The notes under the pieces: generated by a model | The model's database searches: none | What the model was told of the DNA's origin: nothing | Seen by the model: the letters and a program-made list of their open reading frames with translations, nothing else | From: Hibiscus mutabilis | Taxonomy: Eukaryota; Streptophyta; Magnoliopsida; Malvales; Malvaceae | Reading direction: 5' to 3' | Assembly (NCBI GenBank): GCA_019671005.1 | Contig: CM033728.1 | Coordinates: forward strand, 23,077,099 to 23,141,098 | DNA length: 64,000 bases | Part shown: piece after piece, positions 35,540 to 47,060 of the stretch | How positions within the stretch are numbered: the stretch's first letter is position 1 | Layout of the letters: the number at the start of each line of letters is the position of its first letter | Translations under genes and position numbers: made by a program

Positions 35540-36346
35540 AGTACTTTGTATCATCCTCAGATGGATGGTCAATCTGAGCGTGTGATTTAGATTTTGGAGT
35601 ATATGTTTAGGTGTTGCATCATTGAGTTCTAAGGAACTTGGGAAAGACAAATGACTTTGGTGGAGTTTGCGTACAATAATAGTTATCATGCAAGTATAAA
35701 GATGGTATCGTATGAAGCCTTGTATGGTAGGAACTGTAGTATACCCTTGTGTTGGGCTAAGGCTGGGGAAAAGCATGTTTCCATGCATGATATGTTGAAA
35801 GACACAAATGAAAATGTGAAGCTTATTTATGATCATTTGAAAGTGGCCTCGGGTAGGCATAAATCCTACCGAGATTTGAAGCGTATGGAAGTTGAGTATG
35901 CAGTTGGTGAAAAAGTGTTCTTGAAAGTTTCACCTTGAAAAAGGTATTGCACTTTGGGCGTAAAGGGAAGTTGAGTCCGAGGTTTATTAGACCGTATGAG
36001 GTGTTGGAACGTATAGGTCCTGTGGCTTATCGGTTAAGTTTGCCTCTGAAGTTGAAGAAGATTCGTGATGTGTTTCAAGTATCCATGTTACGAAGGTATC
36101 GATCGGATCTGTCGCATGTGATGCTAGTGGAGGATGTTGAATTGCAATTGGATTTATCTTTCGATGAGAAACTAGTGGAGATCCTTGACTCCAGTAGTAA
36201 AGTTTTTCTTGGAAAGATGATTGAGCTTGTTAAGGTGTTGTGGCGACATCGCGGTGTTGAGGAGGCCACATGGGAGAGTAAGTCAGACATGATAGAGCAA
36301 TTTTTGCTTCTGTTTCCATCAGTTAAATTTTGGGATGAAATTTTTT
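35540..36346 (+). pseudogene. Element 6 integrase C-terminal half with chromodomain-like end (broken)
   Basis: Integrase of a Tekay/Del-like chromovirus. The region starts within the catalytic core at STLYHPQMDGQSERV, where the Glu of the catalytic triad is present (about 35575). Then come FAYNNSYHASI, YEALYGRNC, the GPY/F-type stretch RKGKLSPRFIRPYEVLERIGPVAYRL (about 35960-36040), FQVSMLRRY, and a chromodomain-like VLWRHRGVEEATWE near 36235. Stops at about 35588 (TAG, glutamine position), about 35632 (TAA, glutamine position) and 35936 (TGA, tryptophan position) break it, with no frameshift until after the last. Everything upstream of the core is cut off by Element 5. Confidence 0.9.
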
Positions 36347-36360
36347 AAGAGGGGGAGAGT
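36347..36360 (+). other. Element 6 polypurine tract
   Basis: aagagggggagagt ends directly at the LTR start tgtaatgccccgg. This marks 36361 as a 3' LTR boundary. Confidence 0.85.
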
Positions 36361-38134
36361 TGTAATGCCCCGGTTTTGGGGCTAGGAGTTTTCTAGGTTG
36401 ATTAGACGGTCCGATGGATAGAATTAGAGGATTCGAGTCAGTTTTGGGATTTAAATGAGAATAAATTTTTTTGAGTGAGGAAAAATTGTGGACAAATATT
36501 CTAAAATTATTAAATAATATGTTAAAGGGTTTGATGAAATCAATTTTACAAAAAGAGATTTCAAAATTGGACATTTTGGAGAGTGACCAAAATATAAAGT
36601 TTTAAAACTATTTTTAGTGGTTGTTTTGTAAAAGGGTCAAAACTTAGAATCTTTAAGGAGCTATTTGGCCAAAGTCTACTATCAGACTTTTCTCTTTTAA
36701 TTGGATATTTTAAAAAGGTTTTAAGCTAAATAAAAAGGCTTGGGAAAATTAATTTCATAATTAATATTTAAAGAAATTTTACGTAACTAACTTCTCATTA
36801 AAATATTTTCTCTCATATTCTCTCCAGCCAAACACTATTTTCTACTTCAATTTTCTCAGGTAATCACTTGATTTCAACATTCTTTATTTCCAAATGGATT
36901 CTTAATAATTTCCTAACAAAACATATTTGATTTAATCTTGTTTTCTTATGTAAAACCATCCAATTAAGAGGAAAGCCAAGGTTAGAGGTGAGCTTCGTTC
37001 TCCTCGTCTAATATAAAGTTCTCTACTGAAATTCCCAAGTTATTAATCATTTACATATATTTTCTAAATTGACTTGATGACTTAAGTATGGAAAATTGGT
37101 TAAATCAAGGTTTAATCGATGAGATTGATGTATTTTTGTATAGGCTCTATTTTGTTGAGTTCTTGATTGATTGTAATCATGATTTTGATGCTTAATAATG
37201 CTAATAAGTGGGTTTTAACATTGGAATCCCAAAACTAAGTTAATCACTAATTTTCTAGTTTGATAGTTGTGAGTTTTTGTCGAGTTGTGGAGGGTTAATG
37301 AATGCTAGAGATATAAAGATAATGTTAATGTGTTTTTAGATGTTAATTGATGGATTAAAATGTTATGTTTTGGATGGGTTATGTTTGGAAGATGTTTGAT
37401 GTTAATTTCGGTTCTTGTGAAGTGAAATTAGGTAGAGTTTGTTGAGGATTTATGTTAATTGATGTTGCTGGGTTGTTGAATGCGTTTTGATGCATTGAAT
37501 CCTTTATTTTTTGTGTGGATAAAATAAGGGAAGTTGATCCTCAAGCTTGAATGAAAGTTTAGAAGCTTTGGAGGCGTGTTTACCGTATCGGCAAGCGAGG
37601 CTTTGCGTGTCGGTGAGTGAGAATGTGATTTATAGCTTTACAAAGGTTAGAAAGTTGTGTTTGGGGGTTTAGATCAAGCTTGAAACGCTGGTCTAAGCTC
37701 GAAAGTAATTAAAGGATGAATTCTCTCTTCAACTCGGTTTGGCAATTGGTTTAAATGCACTTGTTTTGATAACTCGATTACTCACTGTATATGCATGATT
37801 TGAGCATGGTTTAATGCTGGAACATGTTTATGAAATGATGATGCATTTGGAGGTAATGCATGTTTTTGTTAATGTTGTTGAACATTGGAAATGCTTGGGT
37901 GAAAGAATTGGATAAATGGTTTTAATTGATGCATATGAAAACAGTGAGTTAATGTTAATGAAATGAATTATATTGGCAAGTGATAGTATGAAAAAGGTTA
38001 TGGAATAATATCAGATATAGTTGGCCGGCCATAGGATTTAGAGTGCATTATAATAAGTCGCCCATGGTTCGTAGAGGTAAAATATTGAAAGTATTTACTC
38101 CGACTATGTGAGCCCCAATATTGTTGAGGTAATA
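36361..38134 (+). repeat. Element 6 LTR, left segment
   Basis: Starts tgtaatgccccggttttgg and follows the Element 3 LTR (minus strand, 23940 down to about 22187), including the ggccggccataggatt landmark at about 38025. It is interrupted by Element 7 after taata (38130-38134). The remaining part is found at 59778-61383. Confidence 0.85.
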
Positions 38135-38544
38135 TGTAACACCACATTCCCGGTCTGGTAGGAATCTAGGTCAGAAAGCATTACCGATAAACATTACGAT
38201 GATCGGACCAATGATTACGATAACTTATGCAATAAATCATGTGCTAATAATTTATAATGCAATGCAATAATCACTTCTAACCAATAAGGTTATTCAATTT
38301 ATAATTTTGGGAACAATTGGTAACTTATTCAAGTTTAGGGACTAAATTGTAAAACCAATAATTTACAGGGACTTGACTAGATTCAAGATTACCAATGTGA
38401 AATTTAATACAAGAATATCTTGCTTACAAATTTCCAACACAATCAGAGTTCATTTATACACTCAATTAAGCTCTATAAAATTCAGTGACCATTTTGCAAA
38501 AATTCTAAAACACTTTTTAGTCATTTTTAACCAACTTACCTGCC

Positions 38545-38760
38545 TTGGTACCGATACTGGAAGAGGCCGTATCGGTGCGCCTGAGCAATGGTCATTAAAA
38601 TAGTTACAAATATTAGGGGTTGTACCGGTACGGGTACGCCCGTATCAGTATGCTATACTGGTCTTGTTTAAACTTAGTTTCCAGTGTCGACAGGCCGTAC
38701 CGATACGCCTTAGGCCCTATCGTTACGCCATCACCTGTATCGGTACGACAGGGCCTGCAA
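38545..38760. repeat. Cluster of GTAyCGrTAC-type palindromic boxes, Element 7 LTR
   Basis: Eight or more boxes in about 215 bp, for example ggtaccgatac, cgtatcggtgc, tgtaccggtacgg, cgtaccgatacg and tgtatcggtacg. Apart from the boxes there is no evident similarity to the Element 3 cluster. Confidence 0.75.
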
Positions 38761-39504
38761 TAACAAATTTTATCTAGTCTTTAATCAAATTAGGGGCCTT
38801 AACCTTGTCCAATTGTTACCAAATTTTGCATGCAAGTTTATAAACATCATACCTACCTACATGACAAATTTCATAGCATTTAGAACCCATTTACCATGAT
38901 TTCACTTATTAGGGCATTATAGGTCAAGTTTGCCAATTTTACTCACTTTCAACATGCCATATTTCATATTTTGTCCATTTCAACATGATGAACAATATAT
39001 ACACCCAAAATGGGGCTAAACTAACATGTCTAGGCCATATGCCTCCATGCTAGGAGTTCAAAGGCAAAGTTTACATAACATATAGCTTGTATAACTAGCT
39101 TCAAAACACTTCTTGCTCTGATCGTTGATTGACACACCTTTTAACCTGAAATGCACAGAAATGAGATGCATTAGGCTTATATAGCCTGGTGAGGTAGTCA
39201 ACACCAATAACATATATATATCGATGTAAATGCATCTCAAATCATACTTTAACAATAATTTCAATAACTTAATTTCTTGGATCGAAATGTAAATGTGGAT
39301 ACAAAAATTCCCAGCCAACATCGCCAATAATAAATGGTCAATATCCTCCAACATCGCCAATAAGACCAAAACCAACACATCCCGCCAACATCGCCAAATA
39401 AAACCTTAGCTCAAGGACCGTATTCCACTTCGTACCAATGAGCTCATGAATTCTATGGCATGCCAATTGTATACTATGTCCATTCGTACCCAAGGATTCA
39501 ATGC

Positions 39505-39572
39505 TTAGGCCAATATCAATAACAATAACAATGACGATAACAATAACAATAACAATATAGCAATAACAATGT
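39505..39572. repeat. AACAAT microsatellite
   Basis: Imperfect run of aataac/aacaat units within the Element 7 LTR; it produces a spurious valine/isoleucine-repeat frame on the minus strand. Confidence 0.85.
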
Positions 39573-40034
39573 ACCATGATCAATTTGGCCTTTCTCAATA
39601 TTTCAACGATATCAATAGCAGTGTAACAATTCAATAATTCACATATCAATGCAATAAGCTTACAAAAGCTTACCAACGGTAGCTCCTACAAGGTTTCGAT
39701 GTAACCATACCTTGAAATTAATGATGGAAAGGCAATAAACAATATCAATGAAATCAGGAAAGGCATCTAGCCAATCCCGAGACTCTGACGACACTCACCG
39801 ATACTTTTAAAGCTTTTAGGGCTCCCGAATGACAATTCCCTTGTTCTTTAGCTTGCTAGAATTTGAGGGATTTGGTGATTCTTCACCTTGGTTGTCTTGA
39901 GCTACAAGGAAATAGGAATTACAAGGATTTCAATATCAATAATAGATCCATAGAAACCTATTAGCTATGAAAACAATAAATATCGAACTTAATATCCCTA
40001 GGAGATTTTAGGATTCATAGCTTCTTGAGATTAT

Positions 40035-40148
40035 ATTTAGGCATGGTTTTAACCATGGAATCTATGAATCATTTAAGGGATATTGCCTTGAGCTTAGATT
40101 TAGGCATGGTTTTAACATAGAATCTATGAATCATTTAAGGGATATTGC
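40035..40148. repeat. Tandem duplication of about 66 bp in Element 7 LTR
   Basis: tttaggcatggttttaa... through aagggatattgc occurs twice (about 40035-40086 and 40101-40148) with a 4-5 bp length difference. Confidence 0.85.
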
Positions 40149-40642
40149 TTACCCGATCACTATGATTAAATTGGAATCAAGAAATCAAATGAAATACAAG
40201 CTTTCCCTAATCAACAATGGAGGTGTTTGCTTGAGGTGTATGGTTGGGGGCAGAAGATAGAGTGTAGGAGACAAATTTTCAACCGATAAGTTCTTTCTTT
40301 CCCTTTTTTAGTGTTTAGCTTTCTTTTAGGTGAAGTAACTTCACCCCAAATAACCATGTAAGTGGTGATTAATCTTGTGGTGGGGCTAATTGCAAGGTTA
40401 GTTCCTAAACTCTTTACTTTTTGTACTTTTACCCCCAAACTATTAATTTTCCCAATTTAGTCACTAAGACAAGTTTCAATATTTACAATGGGATCTTTAA
40501 AGAATATTAATACTTAAATAGGTTTTAATAAACCAATAATTGACCACTTGGTCAAAGGTCAATACCTTAATGTGACTTTCCAGTGCAAAATTTCCAGTTG
40601 CCAAAATTAAATTTCGACTAGGCCTGATTTTGGGGTGTTGCA

Positions 40643-40656
40643 ACTCTCCCCCTTAA
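40643..40656 (-). other. Element 7 polypurine tract
   Basis: actctcccccttaa on + is the complement of a purine run that abuts the LTR start on the minus strand. Confidence 0.8.
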
Positions 40657-42250
40657 GAAAAATTCATCCTCGAATTTTTACTTGAACTGAAGAGATGTGG
40701 GTATTTGTTCCTCATGGTCTCTTTTGGTTCCCATGTAGCTTCTTCGATCTTGTGACTCCTCCAAAGCACTTCGACTAGAGGAATATTCTTGTTTTGAAGT
40801 CTTTTGACTTCCCTTGCCAATATCTGTACATGTTCTTCTTCGTAAGTCAGGTTAGGTTGAAGTTCCACCGATTCCGGCTTAATAACATGTGATAGATCTG
40901 ATATATACTTGTGGAGCATCGATACATGAAATACATCGTGATTCTTGCTTAACTTTTGGGGCACAACTAGTCGTTAATCCATATGTCCAACTCTTTCAAT
41001 CACTTCAAAAGGTCCAATAAATCGGGGCTCAGCTTCCATTTTTTACTAAAACGAAGAATCTTCTTCCATGGGGAGACTTTTAAGAAAACTTTTTCACCAC
41101 CTCATGTTGTATATCCCTTCTCTTGAGATCGGCATAGGCCTTTTATCAGTCAAAGGCGGCCTTCAAACGATCATGAATGATGATAACTCGTTCTTCAATT
41201 TCTCAAAGTATGTTAGGGCCCAACATCTTACCTTCATCGAGTTTAGACCAACATAATAGTGTTCTATATTTTTTGCCATACAATGCTTCATACGATGCCA
41301 TACCGATAGATGATTGATGACTATTATTATAAGAAAACTCGATGAGAGGTAGGGACCTCTCCCAAGTTCCTTCAAAATCAATAACACATGCATGAAGCAT
41401 GTCTTTCAATATTTGGATTACCCTTTTCTGATTGGCCTTCAGACTGCAGGTGAAAAGCTATACTAAGATTGACTTGGGTGCCCAGAGCTCCTTGTAAAGC
41501 TTTCCAAAATCACGAAGCAAAACGTGGATCCCGATCAGAGATGATTGACTTGGGTACTCCCTGAAGTCTGATCATTTCCTTATGTACAAGTCAGCTAACT
41601 TGGGAAGACCGTAGTACATTCTGACAGGTAAGAAATGAGCTGACTTGGTAAAATGGTCAACGATAACCGAAATGTCATCATGTTTAGCTGGAGTCAACGG
41701 TAGTCCACTGACAAAGTCCATGGTTATTCTTTCTCATTTCCATTGAGGAAGTTTGATGGGTTGTAATAATCCTGTTAGACATGATGTTTAGCTTTGACTC
41801 GTTGGCACGTCAAACACTTAGACTTAAATTCTATGATGGCTTTCTTCATACCAGGCCTCTAATACAATTCCTGAAGGTCCTTATACATTCGACCCTGGGT
41901 AAATCGAGAAAGGGCTACAATGGGCTTCCTTGAGAATGTCATCACGGAGGGATTCATCATTTGGTATACAAATTCTATCACATAAACACAAGAGTCCTTC
42001 AGAGTTAACTTTGAAGTCAGGATCAGGATTACTCTAAAGTTTGAAAATGATGGCTTGTAATTCGGAGTCTTGATATTGTAATGACTTGATTCTCAACACA
42101 ATGGTAGACTGAACTTGAAGTTCAGCTACTAAAGGTTGGTGTTTTTGTAACTTGAAATGAGCGTTGATAGCTCGAGGGGCTACAATGCAATAACGGTACT
42201 GTAATTTTTAATACAATAGTCAATGCTTGAGATTTAATATTCAATATTGA
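40653..42250 (-). pseudogene. Element 7 integrase and chromodomain-like end (broken)
   Basis: Minus-strand integrase. The C-terminal portion (40964-40653) is open: FHVSMLHKYISDLSHV, then VEVLWRSHKIEEATWEP, a chromodomain-like end in which the tryptophans of the aromatic cage region are kept. Upstream at 41409-41200 is SLPLIEFSYNNSHQSSIGMASYEALYGKKY, the end of the catalytic core. It is shifted in frame relative to the C-terminus, so at least one indel lies between 41000 and 41200. From 41450 to 42250 core and zinc-domain fragments can be followed in several frames with stops. Confidence 0.85.
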
Positions 42251-42996
42251 TACTTGTTAGGCGAAGGTTTACGAATGAGTGCATCGGCTACAACGTCAGC
42301 CTTGCCCATGTGATAATTAGTAACAAAGTCATAGTACTTGAGAAGTTCCATCCATCTTATTTGGTGAAGATTAAGCTCTTTCTGTGTTAACAAGTATTTG
42401 AGGCTTTTGTGATTGGTGTATAGGTAGCATTTTTCTCCGTAGAGATATGCCTCTAGATCTTGAAGGCAAAGACAATTACAGCCAATTCAAGATCATGGGT
42501 AGGGTAATTCATTTCGCATGGCTTGAGTTGTCTTGAAGCATACACAACAACCTTGCGTGAGTCAACACCTGCTTAAGCTGGTCAAAACAACATTGTTGCT
42601 TCTCAGCCCATTCAAAAGGAACATTATTTCGTAAAAGTTTGGTTAATGGTGTTGCTATTATAGAAAATCCTTTAACGAATCTTCTGTAATAGCCAGCAAG
42701 ATGAAGGAAACTATAGACTTGACCTATATCCTTCACTGGCCTCCACTCAACTATAGCTTGGATATTCTTCGAATCAACTTGAATGGCTTCAGCAGAGATT
42801 ACATATCCCAGAAAGGAAACTTCGGTAACCTAGAACTCACACTTACTGAACTTGGCATACAATTGCTTCTCCCAATAGGTTTGGAGCACAATACGAAGAT
42901 GATCCCAATGCTCAACTTGATTCCTGGAATAGATCAAAATGTCTTCTATGAACACTACTACAAATTTATCAAGGTAGGGTTTAAATATCCGATTCA
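42250..42996 (-). pseudogene. Element 7 RT C-terminal half and RNase H (broken, cut by Element 8)
   Basis: On the minus strand RT begins at 42996 in the middle of a MNRIFKPYLDKF block where Element 8 inserted. The catalytic box reads FIEDILIYS (42952-42926): the first of the two aspartates is Glu, which would abolish polymerase activity. The thumb/connection part (LHLAGYYRRFVKGF, about 42710) is shifted in frame. RNase H follows (42640-42250), with YASRQLKPCEMNYPTHDLEL-like sequence near 42540-42480 split by stops. Confidence 0.88.
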
Positions 42997-43744
42997 TGTA
43001 ACGACCGGGATTTCTCAAGTCAACAATAGGCGTTGACTCAAGTCTTGGACCAACACATTGGGTCAAATGTTTGGGTTATGTTGGGCCGATATGTTAGGCT
43101 TTGTGGGCCTCTATGTGTTGTTGGGCCTGAGTATTGGGCTTGTGTCTGGATGTAGGGGGTTTAATGAAACGTAAATAGGTAATATCCCACTCAAGGGAGA
43201 CAAAGGTTGATGGCCTTGTTTATTTTCTGCAGATGGAATAGGGGTGAGGTCACCCATTGTCCCCCAACTATTCTCATCCTTCTCTCTTCAAAAGCACCCA
43301 CCCAACTCAAGGTTAAAGGAGAAAACTTATTATTGTAGAATGTGAATCTCGGTTTGGTCATCAAGGGAGGTGTAATCAGCAAGCAAGGATCTATCCATCA
43401 AGGTGAATATCCCCAAAGTTGGTAGAGGTTAAGTTTGGAGCTTGGTTCAAGGAAGAAAAGAGGAAAAAGCTTGGTGGGAGCTTCATTTCGGGATTTGCTA
43501 GCTAAGGTTAGTACACTTTTACTCCTTCACTTCATGAGCATCCTAAAATGATTGTTTTGTGTGGTTTATAGTTTTGGGTTGCAATAGTTGAGGCAAATCA
43601 TGTATTATGTGTTAATAATGGATAAAATTGGTAGAAAACCACCTATTATACTCTAAATAATTTGTAGGAATGATTTGGGACTTAACCATGGGGGTTAAGG
43701 GTGGGATTGGTGAAATACCGAGCTCTAGGTTATGAAATCTAGGC

Positions 43745-44160
43745 TCTAGTATTCGTACGGGGTGACTGCATATCGGTACTTCTTTGTAGTATAGAGGGAC
43801 ATGTTTGTGCGGGGCGCACTGGTACGCCTTCGCGTGTATTGATACCTCTAGTTCAATTAGGATTCCAGTAGTGCTTCTACATACTGGTACGCTAGGGGCA
43901 TATCGATACCCACTATTTCGTTACCTGGGGAGGCTTTCGCATATCGATACAATAGGGTAGGGGTACCGGTACGAGTTGGGATTAGTATGGGGCGATTTGA
44001 GTGTCGATGTTGAGTATCGATACGGGCTAGAGTGTATCGGTACAACTTGAGGGTTAAATTCTTTCGAACCTGACTTGGGTACCGGTACACGAAGAGAAGT
44101 ACCAGTACCTACTAAGGCGTACCAATACCCACACAGGAGTATCGGTACTCGTAAAGCAAT
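43745..44160. repeat. Cluster of GTAyCGrTAC-type palindromic boxes, Element 8 5' LTR
   Basis: About 14 boxes in 415 bp, including catatcgatac twice, ggtaccggtac twice, gagtatcgatacgg and gtgtatcggtac. I counted about 13 GTAC tetramers, where fewer than two are expected at this base composition. Confidence 0.82.
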
Positions 44161-44659
44161 CTATCCAAGAATTTTGAGGATGTGTTCTAGGGCTCTATAA
44201 TTCATGGTAACGGGTCTGCTTTGTCCCTAAATGCATAAAACAAATCCTAAAACTAAGAAATCACGGTTGGTAACCAATATGTAAAATAAATGGCTTGGTA
44301 ATCATTGAGTGGGTCACTCGTATTAATCACCCATAGAGATCCGTGATGGATCGATTAATGCTACGTGGAAGATCGGGGTCCTTGTTGTGTGCTGAAGGGA
44401 CGCCCACATAGGCTGGTTGTCTCGAATAATAAGATAATCTAATGAGAAAGGCGTAAATGAATCCTAAAGACATATATTAATTATTGTAATAAATGAGTTA
44501 TGCATTGGGGCATTGGTAATGGCTGGCTAGATGCCTTTTATCTCTTGGTGAGATATATATATATATTGATGCTCGGGGGAACAAGTGTTAACATGTGTGT
44601 TGTTTAGGAATTCGAATGTCCTAGAGTCAGTGCAAGGGAACTTAAATAAGGGGATGGGT

Positions 44660-45075
44660 ACTCGAAGCTATGTGATCGAGTACATCCAACGTATCCATGG
44701 GCTATGTGATCTGGATGTGGTCCGCAACCTATCCTTGGGTTATGTGATCAGGATATGGAAATACAACTGGGGGTTGTGTGAGCTCGAGTAACTCGAAGGG
44801 ATACGTGATCTCGAGTAACTTGATGGTAAGTGACCTCAGAAAAGGACTGCTTGTGGCTATTGAGATCCAAGTATGTTTAGGACGTATCTGTGGCTATAGT
44901 GATCCGAATATGATCCTAACTCGACGACTATGTGATCACAGGTAACCTGACGGCTGCATGAGCACGAAAAAATAGTAGGGCTTCGTTGGCCATTGTAGGG
45001 AATGTATGTTATTTACTTTGTTGTATGGTAATATATGTTGGCTATTTTACCCTCAGGCTATGTGATCAGGGTAGG
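44660..45075. repeat. Degenerate ggctatgtgatc repeat, Element 8 5' LTR
   Basis: The phrase (g)gctatgtgatc and variants (ggttatgtgatc, gatacgtgatc, gactatgtgatc) recurs about ten times at irregular 25-60 bp intervals, often followed by a second copy of the local sequence (gagtaactcgaag / gagtaacttgatg). It resembles decayed tandem repeats of an LTR. Confidence 0.7.
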
Positions 45076-45083
45076 GTTGTAAC

Positions 45084-45618
45084 TTGATGGAGATGTTCGA
45101 TTATCTTGCAACTTCATTGAAACGAGACTATCCTATTCCTCACTGGCAGTCAAAGAAGTCCAAATATTCTAAGGATCACTGTTCGAATTACACTTATGCT
45201 CAAAAAAGTAACTTCATACCGAGACACCAACCGGTAACCAAGCCTTCAACCCCGATTATCTTTGTTGATAGTACGGGGAATTCCGATAAAGCTGTTCAGT
45301 ATCCTACTTGCAAGTTCTGCCAGAAACACCACACGGGTTAGTGTAGAACTCAATAGAATCTGTGTTACTTATGTGGAGCCTCCGATCACTATATTAGGGA
45401 TTGTCCTCGAAATCCTATTAAGGTTCCGAATTGAACTTCTGCAAATGCTAGCTCAACTCCTTCCAATTGAAACAAGGGTCCCAAACAAGCGCAGTCTAAA
45501 AATCAGGGGAAAGGCAAGGGACAACATTCGAGTGCCCCTACTCACCAAGAATATCAAGCTCCTGCTCGAATCTATCAAATTCAGGGAAAAGAAGATGAAG
45601 AATCACGCGATGTTATAG
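45084..45618 (+). pseudogene. gag: Element 9 gag C-terminus with two zinc knuckles (broken)
   Basis: The nucleocapsid part of gag. A first knuckle begins CKFCQKHHTG at about 45308, then a TAG falls within it. After another TAG comes the second, CYLCGASDHYIRDC (about 45361-45402), a perfect C-x2-C-x4-H-x4-C. It continues into a Ser/Thr/Lys/Gln-rich linker with TGA codons near 45433 and 45470. Read through these stops, the knuckles stay in one frame. The N-terminal capsid part is missing at the junction near 45070. Confidence 0.82.
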
Positions 45619-45910
45619 CAGGTACCGTTGAATTAAACTTGACTCCTGTTTATGCTTTAATAGACTCGGGATCCAGTCATTCTTTTGTATGCTCAACCTT
45701 CATTGAAAAATTGAACTTAAAGTCTGAAATTGTAAAAGAAAACCTTGTAGTTTCGAACCCAATAGGGGGAATTACAAACATAAGTCTTATCTGTAGAAAC
45801 TGTCCCCTATTCATTCGAAATGTACCCTTTCTTGTTAATCTATATGTACTACCAACTTGTGAATTTGATCTAGTCTGGACTAGATTGGTTAAGCAAGCAT
45901 GAAGCTTGGG
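45619..45910 (+). pseudogene. Element 9 aspartic protease
   Basis: Retroviral-type pepsin fold protease that would process gag-pol. The active site ALIDSGSSHSF lies at about 45655-45687, with Asp-Ser-Gly intact. The usual second block (ILGMDWL in relatives) reads FDLVWTRLVKQA (about 45866-45900), so the flap-proximal ILG/GMDWL motif has been altered by mutation and a frame change. The frame ends at the TGA at 45900. Confidence 0.83.
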
Positions 45911-46019
45911 TAGATTGCCTAAAACTGAGACATTACCTTCGGGGTTTAGGAAAGGAATCAATCCTTCTAATTGACAAGAAACCAACCTCAATCTTTGCTA
46001 ATATGGTCCTATAAGATGA

Positions 46020-47060
46020 ACTTGAATTCGGCTTATCTAGTGTGCCTATCGTATCTGAATATTTTGATGTTTTTCTCGAGGAACTCCCTAGTCTCCCCCC
46101 AACCAGAGAAGTAGAGTTCGGGATCGATGTCCAACCTAGAACAACTCTGGTGTCCATCACACCTTATCAAATGGCACATTTTGAGTTGAAAGAACTCAAG
46201 AAGAAACTCCAAGAGCTATAAGACAAGGGTTTCATTAGGCCTAGCTCGTCTCCCTGGGGTGCTCCAATCCTGTTCGTGAAGAAGAAAAACGGGACTATGA
46301 CACTTTGTATTGACTACAGACAATTGAACAAGCTTACTATCAAGAATCAATATCCTCTCCCAAGGATTGAAGATCTTTTCGATCAACTCAAAGATGTTGC
46401 AGTATTCTCAAAGATCAATCTACGATCGGGATACTACCAAATGAGGGTAAAAGAAGAATATGTACCCAAGACAACCTTTCGTACTCGATATGGCCATTTT
46501 GAATTCCTTGTAATGCCATTCGGATTAACGAATGCTCCGGCTGCAGTCATGGATCTCATGAACTGTGTATTCAAGCCATATCTTGACAAGTTTGTAGTTG
46601 TCTTTATTGATGACATTCTAGTGTATTCTCGGAATAAGGAAGAACATTCCAAACACCTTCGAATCGTATTGCAAACCCTCAGAGAACGTCAATTGTTTGC
46701 TAAGTTCTCTAAATGCGAATTTTGGCTCTTGGAAGTGTCGTTCCTTTGCCATGTCATCTCGATAGAAGGGATTAAAGTAGATCCAAGGAAAATTAAATCC
46801 ATCTTGGATTGGAGACCTCCGAGGAATGCTGGTGAGGTCATAAGCTTTCTCAGATTAGCCAGATATTATTGACGTTTTGTCAATGGATTCTCGTCCATTG
46901 CTGCAAGTTTGATTAAGTTAACTCGCAATGATACACCCTTTGTTTGGTCGGAGAACCAACAACGAAGCTCCGATCAGCTTAAACAAGCCCTGACTCATGC
47001 TCTGGTTCTCATCCAACTAGTATCGGCAAGGAGTACACTGTTTATAGTGATGCATCTCAT
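46020..47060 (+). pseudogene. Element 9 reverse transcriptase (broken)
   Basis: The RT domain runs from the FGIDVQPRTTLVSITPYQMA-like lead (about 46115) through a TAA at about 46218 (a glutamine position in relatives). The frame is then open at 46221-46872: WGAPILFVKKKNGTM, IDYRQLNKLTIKNQYPLPRIEDLFDQL, and the catalytic FIDDILVYS (46603-46629) with both aspartates. PFGLTNAPAA is followed by Val where Phe is usual. A TGA at 46870 stands where relatives have Arg (RYYRRFV). The thumb continues in frame to about 47010 and then shifts. It is one of the best preserved RT domains in the window. Confidence 0.92.

Larger units (their letters stand above)
38135..40642 (-). repeat. Element 7 3' LTR (minus orientation)
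   Basis: 2508 bp from tgtaacaccac to ggggtgttgca on the + strand. It holds a GTAyCGrTAC box cluster (38545-38760), a TATA-like tatataag on the minus strand at 39177-39184 next to ctacctcacc, three copies of ccaacatcgccaata (39312-39405), an AACAAT-type microsatellite, and a duplication around 40035-40148. Confidence 0.85.
38135..42996 (-). mobile_element. Element 7: minus-strand Ty3/gypsy chromovirus, 3' half only
   Basis: Minus-strand element with its 3' LTR at 38135-40642 and pol from 40653 to 42996, where Element 8 is inserted inside RT. Its 5' half (protease, gag, 5' LTR) should lie beyond Element 8 but is absent, most simply because of the deletion at 59777/59778. The expected TSD is taata (38130-38134). 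The LTR sequence differs from Elements 3, 8 and 9, so it is another family. Confidence 0.85.
42997..45083 (+). repeat. Element 8 5' LTR
   Basis: About 2.1 kb. Positions 42997-44108 match 53216-54335. It contains a GTAyCGrTAC cluster, a splice-donor-like TAAG/GTTAGT (43507, also 53711), and a run of ggctatgtgatc phrases towards the end. The right boundary is uncertain: it may end near 45081 (gggtagggttgtaac) or be truncated there, since mid-gag sequence of Element 9 follows without a primer site. Confidence 0.75.

Noticed and set aside
39338..39676. 112-residue minus frame with a valine/isoleucine run that could be mistaken for a membrane segment
   Set aside because: The run is the AACAAT microsatellite read in one frame inside the Element 7 LTR.
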